A DNA stretch of 64,000 nt from Aliiroseovarius sediminis (GCF_022678485.1 NZ_JALBYP010000035.1:1-64000); one strand, 5' to 3'. Shown: positions 35,040-44,677, numbered from the stretch's first letter. The notes: generated by a model from the sequence alone, not told the origin. Translations and numbers: made by a program.

Positions 35040-35594
35040 GTGACTGTCACCATCGAAACCCCGCGCCTTAAGCTGCGCCAGCCCGAGATGGGCGACTGGG
35101 AGGCCTTCGCCGCCTTCCTCGGGTCCGATCGTGCGCAGTTCATTGGTGGCCCCTATGCCCGCCGCGATGCTTGGCGCGCCTTTGCGCACATGGTGGGTCA
35201 CTGGACCCTTCGCGGCTTTGGCATTTTTGTCGGCATCGAGAAAGCTTCGGGCAAACCCTTCTGCTCTGCTGGACCGTGGTTTCCCAAAGGCTGGCCCGAG
35301 CACGAAATCTCGTGGTCCGTCTGGACCGCCGATGCCGAAGGCAAAGGTTTTGCCTATGAGGCAGCACTTGCGACCCGCGACTGGGCATACACCCAACTTG
35401 GTTGGCCCACAGCTGTATCGTATGTCGACACGGACAACATGCGCTCCGCCGCGCTGGCGGAGCGCATGGGCTGCGTGATCGACCCAAACGCCGCGCGTTT
35501 CGCCGATGACAAGACCGTGGATTATGACAGACCCTATCACGTCTGGCGCCACCCCGCGCCCGACAGCGATGGCAGCCCGGAGGCATACGCATGA
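35040..35594 (+). CDS. GNAT-family N-acetyltransferase
   Basis: The start is GTG at 35040, just 4 bases after the ffh stop; it gives 184 residues. It shows IETPRLKLRQPEMGDWEAF, HEISWSVWTADAEGKGFAYEA (acetyl-CoA-binding region with a G-K-G-x-A variant) and VDTDNMRSAALAERMGCVID, typical of RimJ/RimL-type acetyltransferases. The acceptor is unknown. It overlaps the chorismate mutase gene by 4 bp. Its position between ffh and aroQ is common in Rhodobacterales, so it probably belongs to the same transcript. Confidence 0.9.
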   Translation: MTVTIETPRLKLRQPEMGDWEAFAAFLGSDRAQFIGGPYARRDAWRAFAHMVGHWTLRGFGIFVGIEKASGKPFCSAGPWFPKGWPEHEISWSVWTADAEGKGFAYEAALATRDWAYTQLGWPTAVSYVDTDNMRSAALAERMGCVIDPNAARFADDKTVDYDRPYHVWRHPAPDSDGSPEAYA

Positions 35595-35887
35595 CAGACG
35601 CAGTTACCTGCACCGATGAACTGTTGAAAGATCATCGCCAGTCAATCGACCGGCTGGATGCGATCCTCGTCTATACGCTGGGTGAACGTTTCAAGCACAC
35701 GCAAGCCGTGGGTAAATTGAAAGCCGAACACGACCTGCCACCGTCGGACCCCGCCCGCGAAGCCAAACAGATCGAACGTCTGGAAGACCTGGCGCGCCGC
35801 GCTGATCTGGACCCCGAATTCGCCAAGAAATTCCTGAACTTCGTCATCGACGAGGTCATCAGGCATCACAAGAAACACCAGGAATGA
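35591..35887 (+). CDS. Chorismate mutase (AroQ type)
   Basis: This 98-residue protein is an all-helical AroQ-type domain that turns chorismate into prephenate. Residues fitting the family are Arg in LKDHRQSIDRLDAILVYTL, Arg/Lys in GERFKHTQAVGKLKAEH and the PSDPAREAKQIERLEDLA segment, ending FLNFVIDEVIRHHK. Length is normal for a stand-alone enzyme. The start overlaps the GNAT gene stop (ATGA). It sits 46 bp upstream of rpsP. Confidence 0.9.
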   Translation: MTDAVTCTDELLKDHRQSIDRLDAILVYTLGERFKHTQAVGKLKAEHDLPPSDPAREAKQIERLEDLARRADLDPEFAKKFLNFVIDEVIRHHKKHQE

Positions 35888-35933
35888 TTGGGGCCATGCC
35901 CCGCTCAAATAGCTAGCAAAAAGGAAAACTCTC

Positions 35934-36308
35934 ATGGCTATGAAACTTCGTCTTGCCCGTGGCGGCTCGAAAAAACGTCCCTTCTATCGCGTGGTCGCCA
36001 CAGACTCGCGTATGCCGCGCGATGGTCGCTTTCTGGAAAAGCTGGGCACCTATAACCCGCAGCTGCCGAAAGATTCGGAAGATCGCGTAAAGCTGGATAT
36101 GGAGCGTGTGCAATACTGGCTGGACCAAGGCGCGCAACCCTCGGACCGCGTGTCTCGTTTCTTGGAAGCCGCCGGCGTTCTTGAGAAAAAAGAGCGTGCG
36201 AACCTGAAAAAAGGTCAGCCGGGCAAGAAAGCCCAAGAACGCGCGGAAGAGAAAGCTGAAAAAGCTGCCGCAGCCAAGGAAGCTGCCGAGGCACCCGCCG
36301 AAGAATAA
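35934..36308 (+). CDS. rpsP: 30S ribosomal protein S16
   Basis: This 124-residue protein binds 16S rRNA in the small subunit. The N terminus [20 protein letters not shown] and [20 protein letters not shown] are conserved; the C terminus is an alanine/lysine/glutamate-rich extension ([20 protein letters not shown]) as is usual in alphaproteobacteria, where the core is about 80 residues. AAAAGGAAA lies upstream of the ATG. A hairpin with T-rich tail follows and may reduce read-through to rimM. Confidence 0.97.
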   Translation: MAMKLRLARGGSKKRPFYRVVATDSRMPRDGRFLEKLGTYNPQLPKDSEDRVKLDMERVQYWLDQGAQPSDRVSRFLEAAGVLEKKERANLKKGQPGKKAQERAEEKAEKAAAAKEAAEAPAEE

Positions 36309-36366
36309 GCCCTGTGGTGCGATTGGTCTAATGCGTCCCGCCACAAAGGCAGGCACATACCCCTTG

Positions 36367-36405
36367 GACGAGGCGCTCCCGCACGGGTGCCTCGTCTTGT
36401 CTTTT
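36367..36405 (+). terminator. Terminator-like hairpin after rpsP
   Basis: GACGAGGC (36367-36374) and GCCTCGTC (36389-36396) form an 8-bp stem with a 14-base loop, followed by TTGTCTTTT. It lies between rpsP and the small ORF before rimM. It could be a partial terminator setting the S16 to RimM ratio. Confidence 0.65.
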
Positions 36406-36448
36406 CAGCCAGTCACCGATCTACATACAGGTGAAAGAAGAACGTCCC

Positions 36449-36598
36449 ATGGGTTTGCTTTTTCGTCCCTTTCGGTTGATCCTGATCATCGGCGCCGGTT
36501 TTCTAGCCGGGTTGCTATTTGAACGAAACGCGATGACCGACCGCTGCCTTGATCGCGGCGGCGCGGTGGACCGGGGCATTTGTACAGGTGCAAAATGA
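36449..36598 (+). CDS. Small single-pass membrane protein upstream of rimM
   Basis: A 49-codon frame begins [20 protein letters not shown] and continues [20 protein letters not shown], ending GICTGAK. One transmembrane helix (about residues 7-24) is followed by a short tail with two Cys. It overlaps rimM by 4 bp in an ATGA, which points to translational coupling and supports that it is a real gene. A GAAAGAAG sequence lies upstream. I know of no function. Confidence 0.65.
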   Translation: MGLLFRPFRLILIIGAGFLAGLLFERNAMTDRCLDRGGAVDRGICTGAK

Positions 36599-37107
36599 GC
36601 GATGATCGAATTTGCGTGGGCGCAATCGCCGGGTCCTACGGCGTTCAAGGCGAGCTGCGTATCAAAAGCTTCTGCGCAGAACCCGCGGCGATTGGCGATT
36701 ATGGCCCGCTTTGGGACGAAGCTGGCACGCGCCAGTTTGCCCTGACCCTGGATCGTGCGATCAAGAACGGCTTTGCAGCCACCATTGACGGCGTGGCAAC
36801 CAAAGAAGACGGCGACGCATTGCGCGGCATGCGCCTTTTTGCTGATCGCGACGCCCTGCCCAGCCTGCCCGATGACGAATTTTATCACGCCGACCTGATC
36901 GGCCTTGACGTTCTGGACACTGGCGGGCGGGCGCTGGGACGTGTCTCGGCTGTGCACAACCACGGCGCGGGGGACGTGCTGGAAGTGCATGGCCCTGGTT
37001 TGAAAAACGGTGCCCTTCTGCCCTTCACGATTGAGGCCGTTCCGACCGTTGATCTGGCCGCGGGCCGCCTGATCGTCGACCCACCCGAAGGCGCCTTTCC
37101 CGAATGA
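36595..37107 (+). CDS. rimM: 16S rRNA-processing protein RimM
   Basis: This 170-residue factor helps mature the 30S head and binds S19. It starts [20 protein letters not shown], and has the two-part fold with a C-terminal PRC barrel ([30 protein letters not shown] and [20 protein letters not shown]). I chose ATG 36595, overlapping the small ORF; a longer frame has no conservation. The following gene, a sulfotransferase-like gene, overlaps its stop. The N-terminal barrel is complete, including [14 protein letters not shown]. Confidence 0.95.
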   Translation: MSDDRICVGAIAGSYGVQGELRIKSFCAEPAAIGDYGPLWDEAGTRQFALTLDRAIKNGFAATIDGVATKEDGDALRGMRLFADRDALPSLPDDEFYHADLIGLDVLDTGGRALGRVSAVHNHGAGDVLEVHGPGLKNGALLPFTIEAVPTVDLAAGRLIVDPPEGAFPE

Positions 37108-37910
37108 CGCACGTCATCGTTCATGCGGGTTTTCACAAGACCGGCACGACCAGCCTTCAGAATTTTCTGCACGAAAATCGCACGGCGCTATCGCCCTTTT
37201 TCGACTATTACGGTCAGCGCCAGTTTTTGAACGCAGGCGCTGCGGCGCGCCGATATGCTCAGCGCCCCTTCCCACATCGACTTTATCTGTTTCGCCGCGC
37301 GTTCCGGAAATTTCTGTCCGGCACGCCTGGCAAGGACGTTATCGTTCTGTCACGCGAGAGTTTTTCCGGTGGAATGCCGGGTCATAGGATGCTGGGCGGG
37401 CGGATGATCACCTCGTATCACCGCGCGGCCGTGAAGTTGGCTCGTGTGATCATCTCTGAACTGCGCCGCCGTTTTGGCAGGGATGTGCAGATCACCTTTG
37501 TCTACACCACCCGCAACCGCGCCGATTGGATCAGGTCGGTGCATGGGCATCTTTTGCGATCGATCCGGCTGACGGATGATCTGGACACCTTCACAGCCCG
37601 TTTCCCCGCACAAACCGGCCCACGGGAAGAAGCGCAGCGGATGGTTCGCACCTTGGCACCCATTCCCGTCACCGTCGCGGCACTTGAGGACTATGCCAAC
37701 GCGCCGCATGGTACCGCCGATGCAATCCTCGATTTGGCACTTGTCCCGCAACAGGCCCGACATGGCCTTGTTAGTGCGCCGCATGTGAACCGGGGACCAT
37801 CGGCAGCATTGCGCGCCGCATTTCTTGAGTTGAACCGCCAGCCCATGTCCAAACCCGACCGCAAGGCCCGCAAGGAACGGTTGCTTGCCGGGGGCGACCC
37901 GTGCCCCTGA
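37104..37910 (+). CDS. Sulfotransferase-like protein inside the rimM-trmD operon
   Basis: The 268-residue protein begins [20 protein letters not shown], an excellent phosphosulfate-binding loop ([10 protein letters not shown]) of PAPS-dependent sulfotransferases. [15 protein letters not shown] and [18 protein letters not shown] are in the place of the 3'-phosphate-binding region. The C-terminal part is less conserved. It would sulfate a sugar, lipid or other acceptor; the substrate is unknown. It overlaps rimM by 4 bp and ends 37 bp before trmD, so it is embedded in a translation operon where such an enzyme is not expected. Confidence 0.8.
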   Translation: MTHVIVHAGFHKTGTTSLQNFLHENRTALSPFFDYYGQRQFLNAGAAARRYAQRPFPHRLYLFRRAFRKFLSGTPGKDVIVLSRESFSGGMPGHRMLGGRMITSYHRAAVKLARVIISELRRRFGRDVQITFVYTTRNRADWIRSVHGHLLRSIRLTDDLDTFTARFPAQTGPREEAQRMVRTLAPIPVTVAALEDYANAPHGTADAILDLALVPQQARHGLVSAPHVNRGPSAALRAAFLELNRQPMSKPDRKARKERLLAGGDPCP

Positions 37911-37947
37911 CTTTTCAGCCTCGCCGAAACCGGGTAAGGGACAGAGC

Positions 37948-38799
37948 ATGAGCGATAAATCTGATCAAGCCCCTGCCGACAAACCCGCGCGCGCGATGAA
38001 GTCGCACGGTAAGTTTGCGGTGTCGCCATCCCTTAAACCGCGCGAGTTGATGACGGACACGCCGCACTTTGCCGGAGTATGGACGGCGCGCATTATTACG
38101 TTGTTTCCTGGTGCTTTTCCCGGTGTTTTGGGCGAAAGCCTGACTGGGCGGGCGTTGAAAGACGGTCTTTGGACGCTTGAGGCAATCGACCTGCGCCCCT
38201 TTGGTGAAGGCAAACATCGCAACGTTGATGACACACCCGCTGGGGGCGGCGCGGGGATGGTATTGCGCGCTGATGTTGTGTCACGCGCGATCGACGCTGC
38301 GCAATCCGGCGCACCAACGGACCGCGCCAAATGGCCTATCGTTTATATGTCACCCCGTGGCAGACCCTTGACGCAAGCCTTGGCGCACCGTCTTGCAACC
38401 TGCGAAGGCATGACCATTCTGTGCGGTCGGTTCGAAGGGGTCGATGAACGGGTTCTGGAAGAATACCAGATCGAGGAAATCAGCCTTGGAGATTTCGTCC
38501 TGACGGGCGGCGAGATAGCCGCCCAAGCCATGCTGGACGCGACCGTGCGCTTGCTGCCCGGCGTTCTGGGTAACGAAGCCTCGACCGAGGAAGAAAGCTT
38601 TTCGGCAGGGCTTCTGGAACATCCCCAATACACCCGCCCTGCCACTTGGCGCGGGCGAACCATCCCCGAGGTGCTAACATCGGGTCATCACGGCAAGGTG
38701 GCCAAGTGGCGGCGCGAGATGAGCGAACAGATCACACGAGACCGCCGGCCCGATCTGTTGGACGCGGCGCAAAAGGCGAAGGACGAGGATGGCGATTAG
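37948..38799 (+). CDS. trmD: tRNA (guanine-N1)-methyltransferase TrmD
   Basis: The enzyme methylates G37 next to the anticodon, preventing frameshifts. The SPOUT knot motifs are [40 protein letters not shown] and [20 protein letters not shown], with [20 protein letters not shown] after. At 283 residues it is longer than the usual 230-250 because of an N-terminal extension [20 protein letters not shown] and following residues before the conserved [16 protein letters not shown] later ATG (MTDTPHFAG) is an alternative start. AAGGG precedes the chosen ATG. Confidence 0.95.
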   Translation: MSDKSDQAPADKPARAMKSHGKFAVSPSLKPRELMTDTPHFAGVWTARIITLFPGAFPGVLGESLTGRALKDGLWTLEAIDLRPFGEGKHRNVDDTPAGGGAGMVLRADVVSRAIDAAQSGAPTDRAKWPIVYMSPRGRPLTQALAHRLATCEGMTILCGRFEGVDERVLEEYQIEEISLGDFVLTGGEIAAQAMLDATVRLLPGVLGNEASTEEESFSAGLLEHPQYTRPATWRGRTIPEVLTSGHHGKVAKWRREMSEQITRDRRPDLLDAAQKAKDEDGD

Positions 38800-39133
38800 C
38801 GAGTTTCGCTCAAGATTGTCCTGATGTTGGATAAAGGCAAAATTGTGGCACTGCCCTCAATGTGATCAACAATCCTCCAACAGCGTCTTAACTGTTTCTA
38901 AAAAATCCAAAAAATCACATTTTGCACCCTTCCGTATTCGCCAGTTCTGGGGAGCCCGGAAAGGCGAATATGTGTTATTTCTGTGACGTGCCATTGTTGA
39001 TCCACGTTAACCGAAAGATTTGAAATGTAAGACTGGATACCTGCGCTCAGACTTTGATTTGTTCCTTTTTGCGAAACCCAATTTCCCCCCTGACCCTCTA
39101 CGTGACTGCCCAATGGCAAGAAAGGTGAACAAA
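38800..39133. other. Intergenic region after trmD with a long-range inverted repeat
   Basis: I see no gene of its own here. TGATCAACAAT at 38863 and ATTGTTGATC at 38993 are reverse complements 119 bases apart. The stretch 38870-38930 is AT-rich, including a run of A, and could hold the promoter for the small ORF or for rplS. Confidence 0.45.
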
Positions 39134-39301
39134 ATGACACTTCTGATGACAGCGCGGGAAAACCGCATCAAAGCTCTGACTGCGATCGCGGCCAGCAAAT
39201 CCACCACCCCGACACCACGCCCCACGTTTAACCTGAAACGGTGCCTTCCGGTGTTCCGTTCAGCCCGACGCGAACTTTCGGCACCTCTGCTTCTTACCTG
39301 A
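39134..39301 (+). CDS. Small ORF before a terminator, upstream of rplS
   Basis: A 55-codon frame starts [20 protein letters not shown] and ends [18 protein letters not shown] lies 6 bases before the ATG, and a strong terminator follows 29 bp after the stop, so it would make a self-contained transcription unit. The protein is basic, with no membrane segment and no recognised domain. An in-frame start at 39113 is possible. This could also be part of a non-coding or attenuator transcript. Confidence 0.4.
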   Translation: MTLLMTARENRIKALTAIAASKSTTPTPRPTFNLKRCLPVFRSARRELSAPLLLT

Positions 39302-39330
39302 GCAACACCACTCACGAACGCCGAAACAAT

Positions 39331-39366
39331 GGGGCTGTGCGATAATTCTCCGCGCGGCCCCTTTTT
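39331..39366 (+). terminator. Intrinsic terminator upstream of rplS
   Basis: GGGGCTGTGCG (39331-39341) pairs with CGCGCGGCCCC (39351-39361) as an 11-bp stem with two G-U pairs, a 9-base loop, and a following T run. It sits 290 bp before rplS, so rplS must have its own promoter or the terminator must be regulated. From 39367 to 39653 I see no separate gene; a leader of rplS is likely. Confidence 0.85.
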
Positions 39367-39653
39367 CATTTTTTGGCCCGTCATTTTTGGCCCGTTTTGG
39401 CTGTCATATGACCCTTGATCGGCGGCGGCATTGGGCCTATACACCGCTCGTCTGCCACTCATTCGAGTCGCGCGGGCGTTTTTCTTTTGGGCAGGTGTGT
39501 TCTTCTGCACCCGACATCCCGCTGGAAGAGCTGACTAAAGAAACGACGGACGATCTCCTGCGGGCGCGATGCGGACCCGGTGAAGGCAAGGAGCTCTTGG
39601 ACGGCACCAAACTTTGCGGACCAACCGCAAGCAGACAAATAGGAGATGGTCAG

Positions 39654-40028
39654 ATGAACCTGATCGCAGAACTTGAGGCGGAACAGATTGCCGCCCTGGG
39701 AAACGAAATTCCCGATTTCAAAGCCGGTGACACGATCCGCGTCGGCTTCAAAGTGACAGAAGGCTCGCGCACCCGTGTTCAGAACTATGAAGGTGTGTGC
39801 ATCAGCCGCAAGAACGGCGACGGCATTGCCGGAACGTTCACCGTCCGCAAGATTTCCTTCGGTGAAGGCGTGGAACGTGTGTTCCCCCTGCACTCGACAA
39901 ACATCGACAGCATCACCGTGGTTCGCCGTGGTCGCGTGCGTCGTGCGAAACTGTATTACCTGCGCACCCGTCGCGGTAAATCGGCCCGTATCGCCGAAGA
40001 CAGCAAATACAAACCCAAGAAAGCCTGA
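39654..40028 (+). CDS. rplS: 50S ribosomal protein L19
   Basis: This 124-residue protein lies at the 30S-50S interface. It shows [60 protein letters not shown] and the basic tail [30 protein letters not shown] lies before the ATG; a longer frame reading from 39387 is not conserved and is rejected. It is followed by rpmE after 11 bp. Length is standard. The leader upstream may carry feedback control, but I could not define a structure. Confidence 0.97.
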   Translation: MNLIAELEAEQIAALGNEIPDFKAGDTIRVGFKVTEGSRTRVQNYEGVCISRKNGDGIAGTFTVRKISFGEGVERVFPLHSTNIDSITVVRRGRVRRAKLYYLRTRRGKSARIAEDSKYKPKKA

Positions 40029-40039
40029 GGAGCGTCAAC

Positions 40040-40261
40040 ATGAAAAAGGATCTTCATCCCGGATACCACATGATCGACGTCAAGATGACTGACGGCACGG
40101 TCGTGCAAATGAAAACGACTTGGGGCAAAGAAGGCGACATGCTGGCGCTGGACATCGACCCCTCGGTTCATCCAGCCTGGAACGGTGGCACTTCGCGCCT
40201 TATGGACACCGGCGGGCGAGTGTCCAAGTTCAAATCGAAATACGAAGGGTTCGGCTTCTAA
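40040..40261 (+). CDS. rpmE: 50S ribosomal protein L31
   Basis: This 73-residue protein is L31 of the alphaproteobacterial type without the CxxC zinc motif. It shows [40 protein letters not shown] and the closing [13 protein letters not shown]. It follows rplS by 11 bp and is ended by a strong terminator, which closes the operon. Confidence 0.97.
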   Translation: MKKDLHPGYHMIDVKMTDGTVVQMKTTWGKEGDMLALDIDPSVHPAWNGGTSRLMDTGGRVSKFKSKYEGFGF

Positions 40262-40282
40262 GCCACGCCTATCTGAAAAAAG

Positions 40283-40312
40283 AAACGCCGCCCCGAACGG
40301 GCGGCGTTTTTC
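40283..40312 (+). terminator. Intrinsic terminator after rpmE
   Basis: AAACGCCGCCC and GGGCGGCGTTT form an 11-bp stem with a short loop, followed by T's. It closes the rplS-rpmE unit. Confidence 0.92.
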
Positions 40313-40464
40313 GTTATGGTCTTCAAATGTGGGATAACGACGTAGCAGCCTATGGCACTGAAGACTCACAGTTGATTTGGATGTCAGCAACCTCTTTCCC
40401 CCATCCACCTTCGTATCTATAGTCCCCGCTCATAAAAAGCTGCTAAACAGTCGGGGATACAGGC

Positions 40465-41277
40465 GTGGCGCATATTATCGTGGTCGGGAACGAAAAGGGC
40501 GGGGCTGGAAAATCCACCGTGTCCATGCATGTGGCAACGGCGCTTGCGCGGTTGGGGCACAAGGTGGGTGTGCTGGACCTTGACCTGCGCCAGAAAACGA
40601 TCGGCCGGTTCATTGAAAACCGCAAAGCGACCATGGCACGCGAAGGCGTCGAGCTGGCGACCCCCGAATATCATGACCTGCCCGAGGTTGACGCTGCCAG
40701 CCTGAAAGCCGGTGAAAACCCCTATGACCGTCGCCTGTCGATGGCCGTGGCAGCACTGGAGGCCGACCGAGACTTCATCATCATCGACTGTCCCGGATCG
40801 CATACGCGTCTTAGTCAGGTAGCGCATTCGCTGGCCGACACGCTGATCACGCCGCTGAACGATAGTTTCGTCGATTTCGATCTGCTGGCGCATATCGACC
40901 CAGACACCAACAAGGTCAAAGGCCCCTCGGTCTATTCCGAGATGGTCTGGAACGCCCGGCAGGTGCGCGCCAAGGCCGGATTGAAGCCCATCGATTGGAT
41001 TGTCGTGCGCAACCGGTTGGGCGCGCAGATGATGCACAACAAGAAGAAAATGGGCAATGCGCTGGATGATCTGTCCAAGCGTATCGGGTTCCGCGTGGCC
41101 CCCGGTTTCAACGAACGCGTCATCTTTCGCGAATTGTTCCCGCGTGGTCTGACCTTGCTGGATCTGCGCGATATTGGCGTGGTCGGTCAGATGAACATCT
41201 CGAACGTGGCGGCTCGTCAAGAACTGCGCGAATTGATGAAAGAACTGAAGCTGCCGAATGTCGAGGTGAAGATCTAG
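40465..41277 (+). CDS. mipZ: MipZ-type division-plane ATPase
   Basis: This 270-residue P-loop ATPase of the ParA/MinD family is the alphaproteobacterial type that binds ParB near the origin and inhibits FtsZ polymerisation. It begins AHIIVVGNEKGGAGKSTVSM (deviant Walker A KGGAGKST), then VGVLDLDLRQKTIGRFIENR, DFIIIDCPGSHTRLSQVAHS (Walker B with Asp) and ADTLITPLNDSFVDFDLLAH. The start is GTG. AGGC before it is weak as a ribosome-binding site. It is monocistronic, 200 bp after the terminator of rpmE. Confidence 0.92.
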   Translation: MAHIIVVGNEKGGAGKSTVSMHVATALARLGHKVGVLDLDLRQKTIGRFIENRKATMAREGVELATPEYHDLPEVDAASLKAGENPYDRRLSMAVAALEADRDFIIIDCPGSHTRLSQVAHSLADTLITPLNDSFVDFDLLAHIDPDTNKVKGPSVYSEMVWNARQVRAKAGLKPIDWIVVRNRLGAQMMHNKKKMGNALDDLSKRIGFRVAPGFNERVIFRELFPRGLTLLDLRDIGVVGQMNISNVAARQELRELMKELKLPNVEVKI

Positions 41278-41333
41278 CGCGCACGCGCAGTTTTCCCTTT
41301 TCGCCCCACCTGCCCGCGTCTAACCTCGCCGTC

Positions 41334-42281
41334 ATGTTGCGTTATGTCCTGACCCGCGCCCTGTCGCTTGGCCTGAGCCTTGTCGTTGCCTCACTGGTGA
41401 TCTTCGCAATGATTGAGGTCATTCCGGGCGACCCGGCATCTTTCATGTTAGGCCTGAATGCACAACCCGAAGCGGTCGCGGCCCTGCGCGATGATCTGGG
41501 GCTGAACGGATCGCTGGTCACACGCTATCTTGATTGGGTTGGTGGGCTGATGACCGGGGATTTCGGCATTTCCTACACTTATCGCGTGCCGGTGGCCGAG
41601 CTTGTGCTGGAACGTCTGCAAGTGTCCCTGCCCTTGGCGCTCTATGCGCTTGGGCTGTCCACCTTGATCGCCATTCCCGTGGGCATGTTCGCAGCCGCAC
41701 GACAGGGTCGCACGTCTGATTACGCGATCATGGGGGCAACTCAGCTTGGCATTGCAATTCCGAATTTCTGGTTCGCGATGCTGCTGGTCATGCTTTTCGC
41801 CGTGCAGCTTCGCTGGTTTTCTGCCGGTGGGTTTCCGGGTTGGGACGAAGGATTCTGGCTCGCCATGAAGGCGTTGACCCTGCCCGCCGTGGCACTTGCC
41901 TTGCCGCAAGCATCCATTCTCGCCCGCGTCATGCGATCATCTCTTTTGGATGTGCTGCATCAGGACTATATGCGCACCGCACGCGCCAAGGGGTTGAGTA
42001 TCGCGCAGGCCACACGCCACCACGCACTGCGCAATGCATTAATCCCGGTTCTGACCATTATCGGCTTGCAGTTCAGCTTTCTGCTGGCCGGTGCGATCAT
42101 CATCGAGAACGTCTTTTTCCTTCCCGGTCTCGGGCGGCTGATTTTTCAGGCCATCACCCAGCGTGACCTTGTCGTAGTGGAAAGCGTGGTGATGCTGCTG
42201 GTCTTTGCGGTGATCCTTGTGACTTTTTTGATCGATGTGGCCTATGCGGTGGTTGATCCCCGCTTGCGGAGGCGCCGATGA
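41334..42281 (+). CDS. Peptide-type ABC transporter permease (DppB-like)
   Basis: This 315-residue inner-membrane permease has six membrane segments. The N terminus (LRYVLTRALSLGLSLVVASL) and PGDPASFMLGLNAQPE are typical of the DppB/OppB family, and the EAA-loop region reads RTARAKGLSIAQATRHHALR then NALIPVLTIIGLQFSF. It would carry peptides, or related solutes, into the cell together with the next gene products. It overlaps the next permease by 4 bp. There is no substrate-binding protein gene before or after. No good ribosome-binding site precedes the ATG. The gap to mipZ is 56 bp. Confidence 0.92.
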   Translation: MLRYVLTRALSLGLSLVVASLVIFAMIEVIPGDPASFMLGLNAQPEAVAALRDDLGLNGSLVTRYLDWVGGLMTGDFGISYTYRVPVAELVLERLQVSLPLALYALGLSTLIAIPVGMFAAARQGRTSDYAIMGATQLGIAIPNFWFAMLLVMLFAVQLRWFSAGGFPGWDEGFWLAMKALTLPAVALALPQASILARVMRSSLLDVLHQDYMRTARAKGLSIAQATRHHALRNALIPVLTIIGLQFSFLLAGAIIIENVFFLPGLGRLIFQAITQRDLVVVESVVMLLVFAVILVTFLIDVAYAVVDPRLRRRR

Positions 42282-43102
42282 CCCGCTTGCCCGCCCAACT
42301 TTGGATCGGCGCGGTGCTCAGCGCCGCCTTGCTTGCCACCGCCCTTCTGTCCTTCCTCTGGACACCCTATGACGTGACCACGCTAAACATCGGCGCAAAG
42401 CTGAAACCACCTTCAGCAGAGTACCTTCTGGGCACCGACCATTTTGGGCGCGATCTTCTGTCCATGCTGATGGAGGGTGGACGCATTTCAATTGCCGTCG
42501 CGGTTCTGGCTGTCGGCATCGGCATGGGCGTGGGTGTGCCGCTTGGCCTTCTGGCCGCCGCCCATCGGGGTGGTTGGCTGGACGAGGTGATCATGCGCGG
42601 CAATGACCTGATCTTTGCCTTCCCGGCTCTGGTCATCGCAATTCTGATCACAGCCACCTTCGGCCCGTCGGCCACCAACGCGATCGTCGCCATCGGTATC
42701 TTCAATATCCCCGTTTTCGCCCGTGTGGCGCGTGGTGGCGCGATGACGATCTGGACGCAGGACTTCATCATGGCGGCACGTGTCGCGGGCAAGGGCAAGG
42801 TTCGGATCAGTGTCGAACACATCCTGCCCAATATCGCCAACCTTCTGATTGTGCAGGGCACCATCCAGTTTTCACTGGGTATTCTGGCCGAAGCAGGGCT
42901 CAGCTACGTTGGCCTTGGCGCCCAGCCCCCGATCGCCAGTTGGGGCCGGATGTTGGCCGAGGCGCAGACGATGATCTATTCTCACCCGCGCCTTGCCATC
43001 GCGCCGGGGCTGGCCATCGTCGTGATGGTGCTGGGCCTGAACTTGATGGGCGACGGGCTGCGCGATCTTCTGGACCCTCGAATCAGGCGGGCACGCACAT
43101 GA
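42278..43102 (+). CDS. Peptide-type ABC transporter permease (DppC-like)
   Basis: The second permease, 274 residues, pairs with the upstream one. Motifs include LLGTDHFGRDLLSMLMEGGR, VPLGLLAAAHRGGWLDEVIM and the EAA loop RVAGKGKVRISVEHILPNIA. There are about six transmembrane segments. It starts inside the stop of the first permease gene and ends inside the start of the ATPase gene, ATGA overlaps in both cases, so translation is coupled. The start MTRLPAQLWIGAVLSAALL has no separate ribosome-binding site. Confidence 0.92.
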   Translation: MTRLPAQLWIGAVLSAALLATALLSFLWTPYDVTTLNIGAKLKPPSAEYLLGTDHFGRDLLSMLMEGGRISIAVAVLAVGIGMGVGVPLGLLAAAHRGGWLDEVIMRGNDLIFAFPALVIAILITATFGPSATNAIVAIGIFNIPVFARVARGGAMTIWTQDFIMAARVAGKGKVRISVEHILPNIANLLIVQGTIQFSLGILAEAGLSYVGLGAQPPIASWGRMLAEAQTMIYSHPRLAIAPGLAIVVMVLGLNLMGDGLRDLLDPRIRRART

Positions 43103-44676
43103 TCCGCATCGAAGACCTTGCCCTGTCCATCTTCGGCACCCCGATCCTGCGCGATGTGGACCTGACCGTCGCCGCGGGTCAGGTGTTCGGACTGGTGGGC
43201 GAAAGCGGATCGGGCAAGTCGATGACGGCGCTGGCCCTGATGGGGTTGTTGCCGCGCGGCATGACCACATCCGGGCAGATATGGCTGGACGATACTGATC
43301 TTACTAAGCTGGACGAAGACGCGATGTGCGCCATTCGCGGCCGCCGCGTCTCGATGATTTTTCAGGAACCGATGACGGCACTGAACCCGGTCAAGACCAT
43401 CGGCGATCAGGTGGCCGAGACGCTTTTGATCCATGGCCGCGCCAGCCGCAACGATGCCCGCCGCATCGCCGCCGAAAAACTGACCCGCGTGGGTTTGCCG
43501 CAAGACCGCTTCCCGCTGGACCGTTACCCGCACGAACTGTCGGGCGGGCAGCGCCAGCGCGTATGCATCGCCATGGCTATCGCGCTGCATCCAAACCTTC
43601 TGATCGCGGATGAACCCACGACCGCGCTGGACGTGACCACACAAGCACAGATATTGGATCTGCTGAAGGAACTGGTCGCCGAAGACGGCATGGGGCTTTT
43701 GCTGATCACCCACGACCTGGCCGTGGTGGCTGGCATGGCCGACCACGTCGCCGTCATGCGCAAAGGCGAGATCGTTGAACAGGCTGAAACCGAGACCCTG
43801 TTTCGCAACATGTCGCACCCTTATACGCGGCAGCTGCTGGATGCCTCTGGCCACGTGCCCGACGGTCAGGCCATCCCGCAAGACACCCCGCTGCTTGAGG
43901 TGCGCAGCGCGGTGCGTGACTACCCCTTACCCCGCACGCACCTGTTTGGCCCGACCCCGCAATTTCGCGCCGTAGACGAAGTCAGCTTCACATTGAATAA
44001 GGGCGAGAGCCTTGGGCTGGTCGGTGAAAGTGGCTGCGGGAAATCGACACTCAGCCGCGCCATTCTGGGTCTGGAACCGTTGCAAAGCGGAGAGATCCTT
44101 CTGAATGGCACGCCCATCGCGCCCGACATGCCGCACGCCCGCCGCGCCGGGCTGCAGGTGGTGTTTCAAGATCCCTACGGCAGCTTCAATCCCCGCTGGA
44201 CAGTGGAACGGCTGGTCGCCGAGCCCTTTCACCTGCTGGGCAGCCGCCCCCTCGACTGGCGCGACCGCGTGCGCGATGCGCTGGCCGAGGTGGGCCTGGA
44301 CCCCGACGCCATGACCCGCTATCCGCACGAATTTTCCGGCGGTCAGCGACAACGTATCGCCATCGCTCGTGCCTTAATCCTGCGTCCGGAACTGATCATT
44401 CTGGACGAAGCCGTGTCTGCGCTCGATGTTTCGATCCGCGCCGATATCCTTGACCTGCTGGCAGAACTTCAGTCACGTCATGGCATGGGGTATCTCTTCA
44501 TCAGCCATGACCTTGGCGTTGTGCGCTCGATCACTGACCGGGTGCTGGTGATGAAGGCGGGCAAGATCGTCGAGGACGGCGCGACCGAGGCCGTCTTTGC
44601 CGCGCCGCAACACACCTATACCCAAACCCTGATCAATGCCGCGCCGGTCATCCCGCCCGCATGGAAGGAGGCTTAA
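43099..44676 (+). CDS. Fused double ATPase of a peptide-type ABC importer (DppDF-like)
   Basis: At 525 residues this protein contains two complete ABC ATPase domains. First: Walker [20 protein letters not shown], signature [14 protein letters not shown], Walker [14 protein letters not shown]. Second: [44 protein letters not shown]. The usual separate DppD and DppF are thus one protein. Both sites look catalytic. It overlaps the DppC-like gene by 4 bp and is followed after 1 bp by an aldehyde dehydrogenase gene, so the transporter and enzyme are probably transcribed together and the substrate may yield an aldehyde. Confidence 0.93.
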   Translation: MIRIEDLALSIFGTPILRDVDLTVAAGQVFGLVGESGSGKSMTALALMGLLPRGMTTSGQIWLDDTDLTKLDEDAMCAIRGRRVSMIFQEPMTALNPVKTIGDQVAETLLIHGRASRNDARRIAAEKLTRVGLPQDRFPLDRYPHELSGGQRQRVCIAMAIALHPNLLIADEPTTALDVTTQAQILDLLKELVAEDGMGLLLITHDLAVVAGMADHVAVMRKGEIVEQAETETLFRNMSHPYTRQLLDASGHVPDGQAIPQDTPLLEVRSAVRDYPLPRTHLFGPTPQFRAVDEVSFTLNKGESLGLVGESGCGKSTLSRAILGLEPLQSGEILLNGTPIAPDMPHARRAGLQVVFQDPYGSFNPRWTVERLVAEPFHLLGSRPLDWRDRVRDALAEVGLDPDAMTRYPHEFSGGQRQRIAIARALILRPELIILDEAVSALDVSIRADILDLLAELQSRHGMGYLFISHDLGVVRSITDRVLVMKAGKIVEDGATEAVFAAPQHTYTQTLINAAPVIPPAWKEA

Positions 44677-44677
44677 G

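Noticed and set aside
33542-35143. Long open frame antisense to ffh
   Set aside because: Shadow of the strongly biased codon use of ffh; the product is an unrealistic His/Leu-rich sequence.
39387-39653. N-terminal extension of the rplS frame
   Set aside because: The standard L19 start with a ribosome-binding site is at 39654; the upstream codons are not L19-like and include leader DNA.
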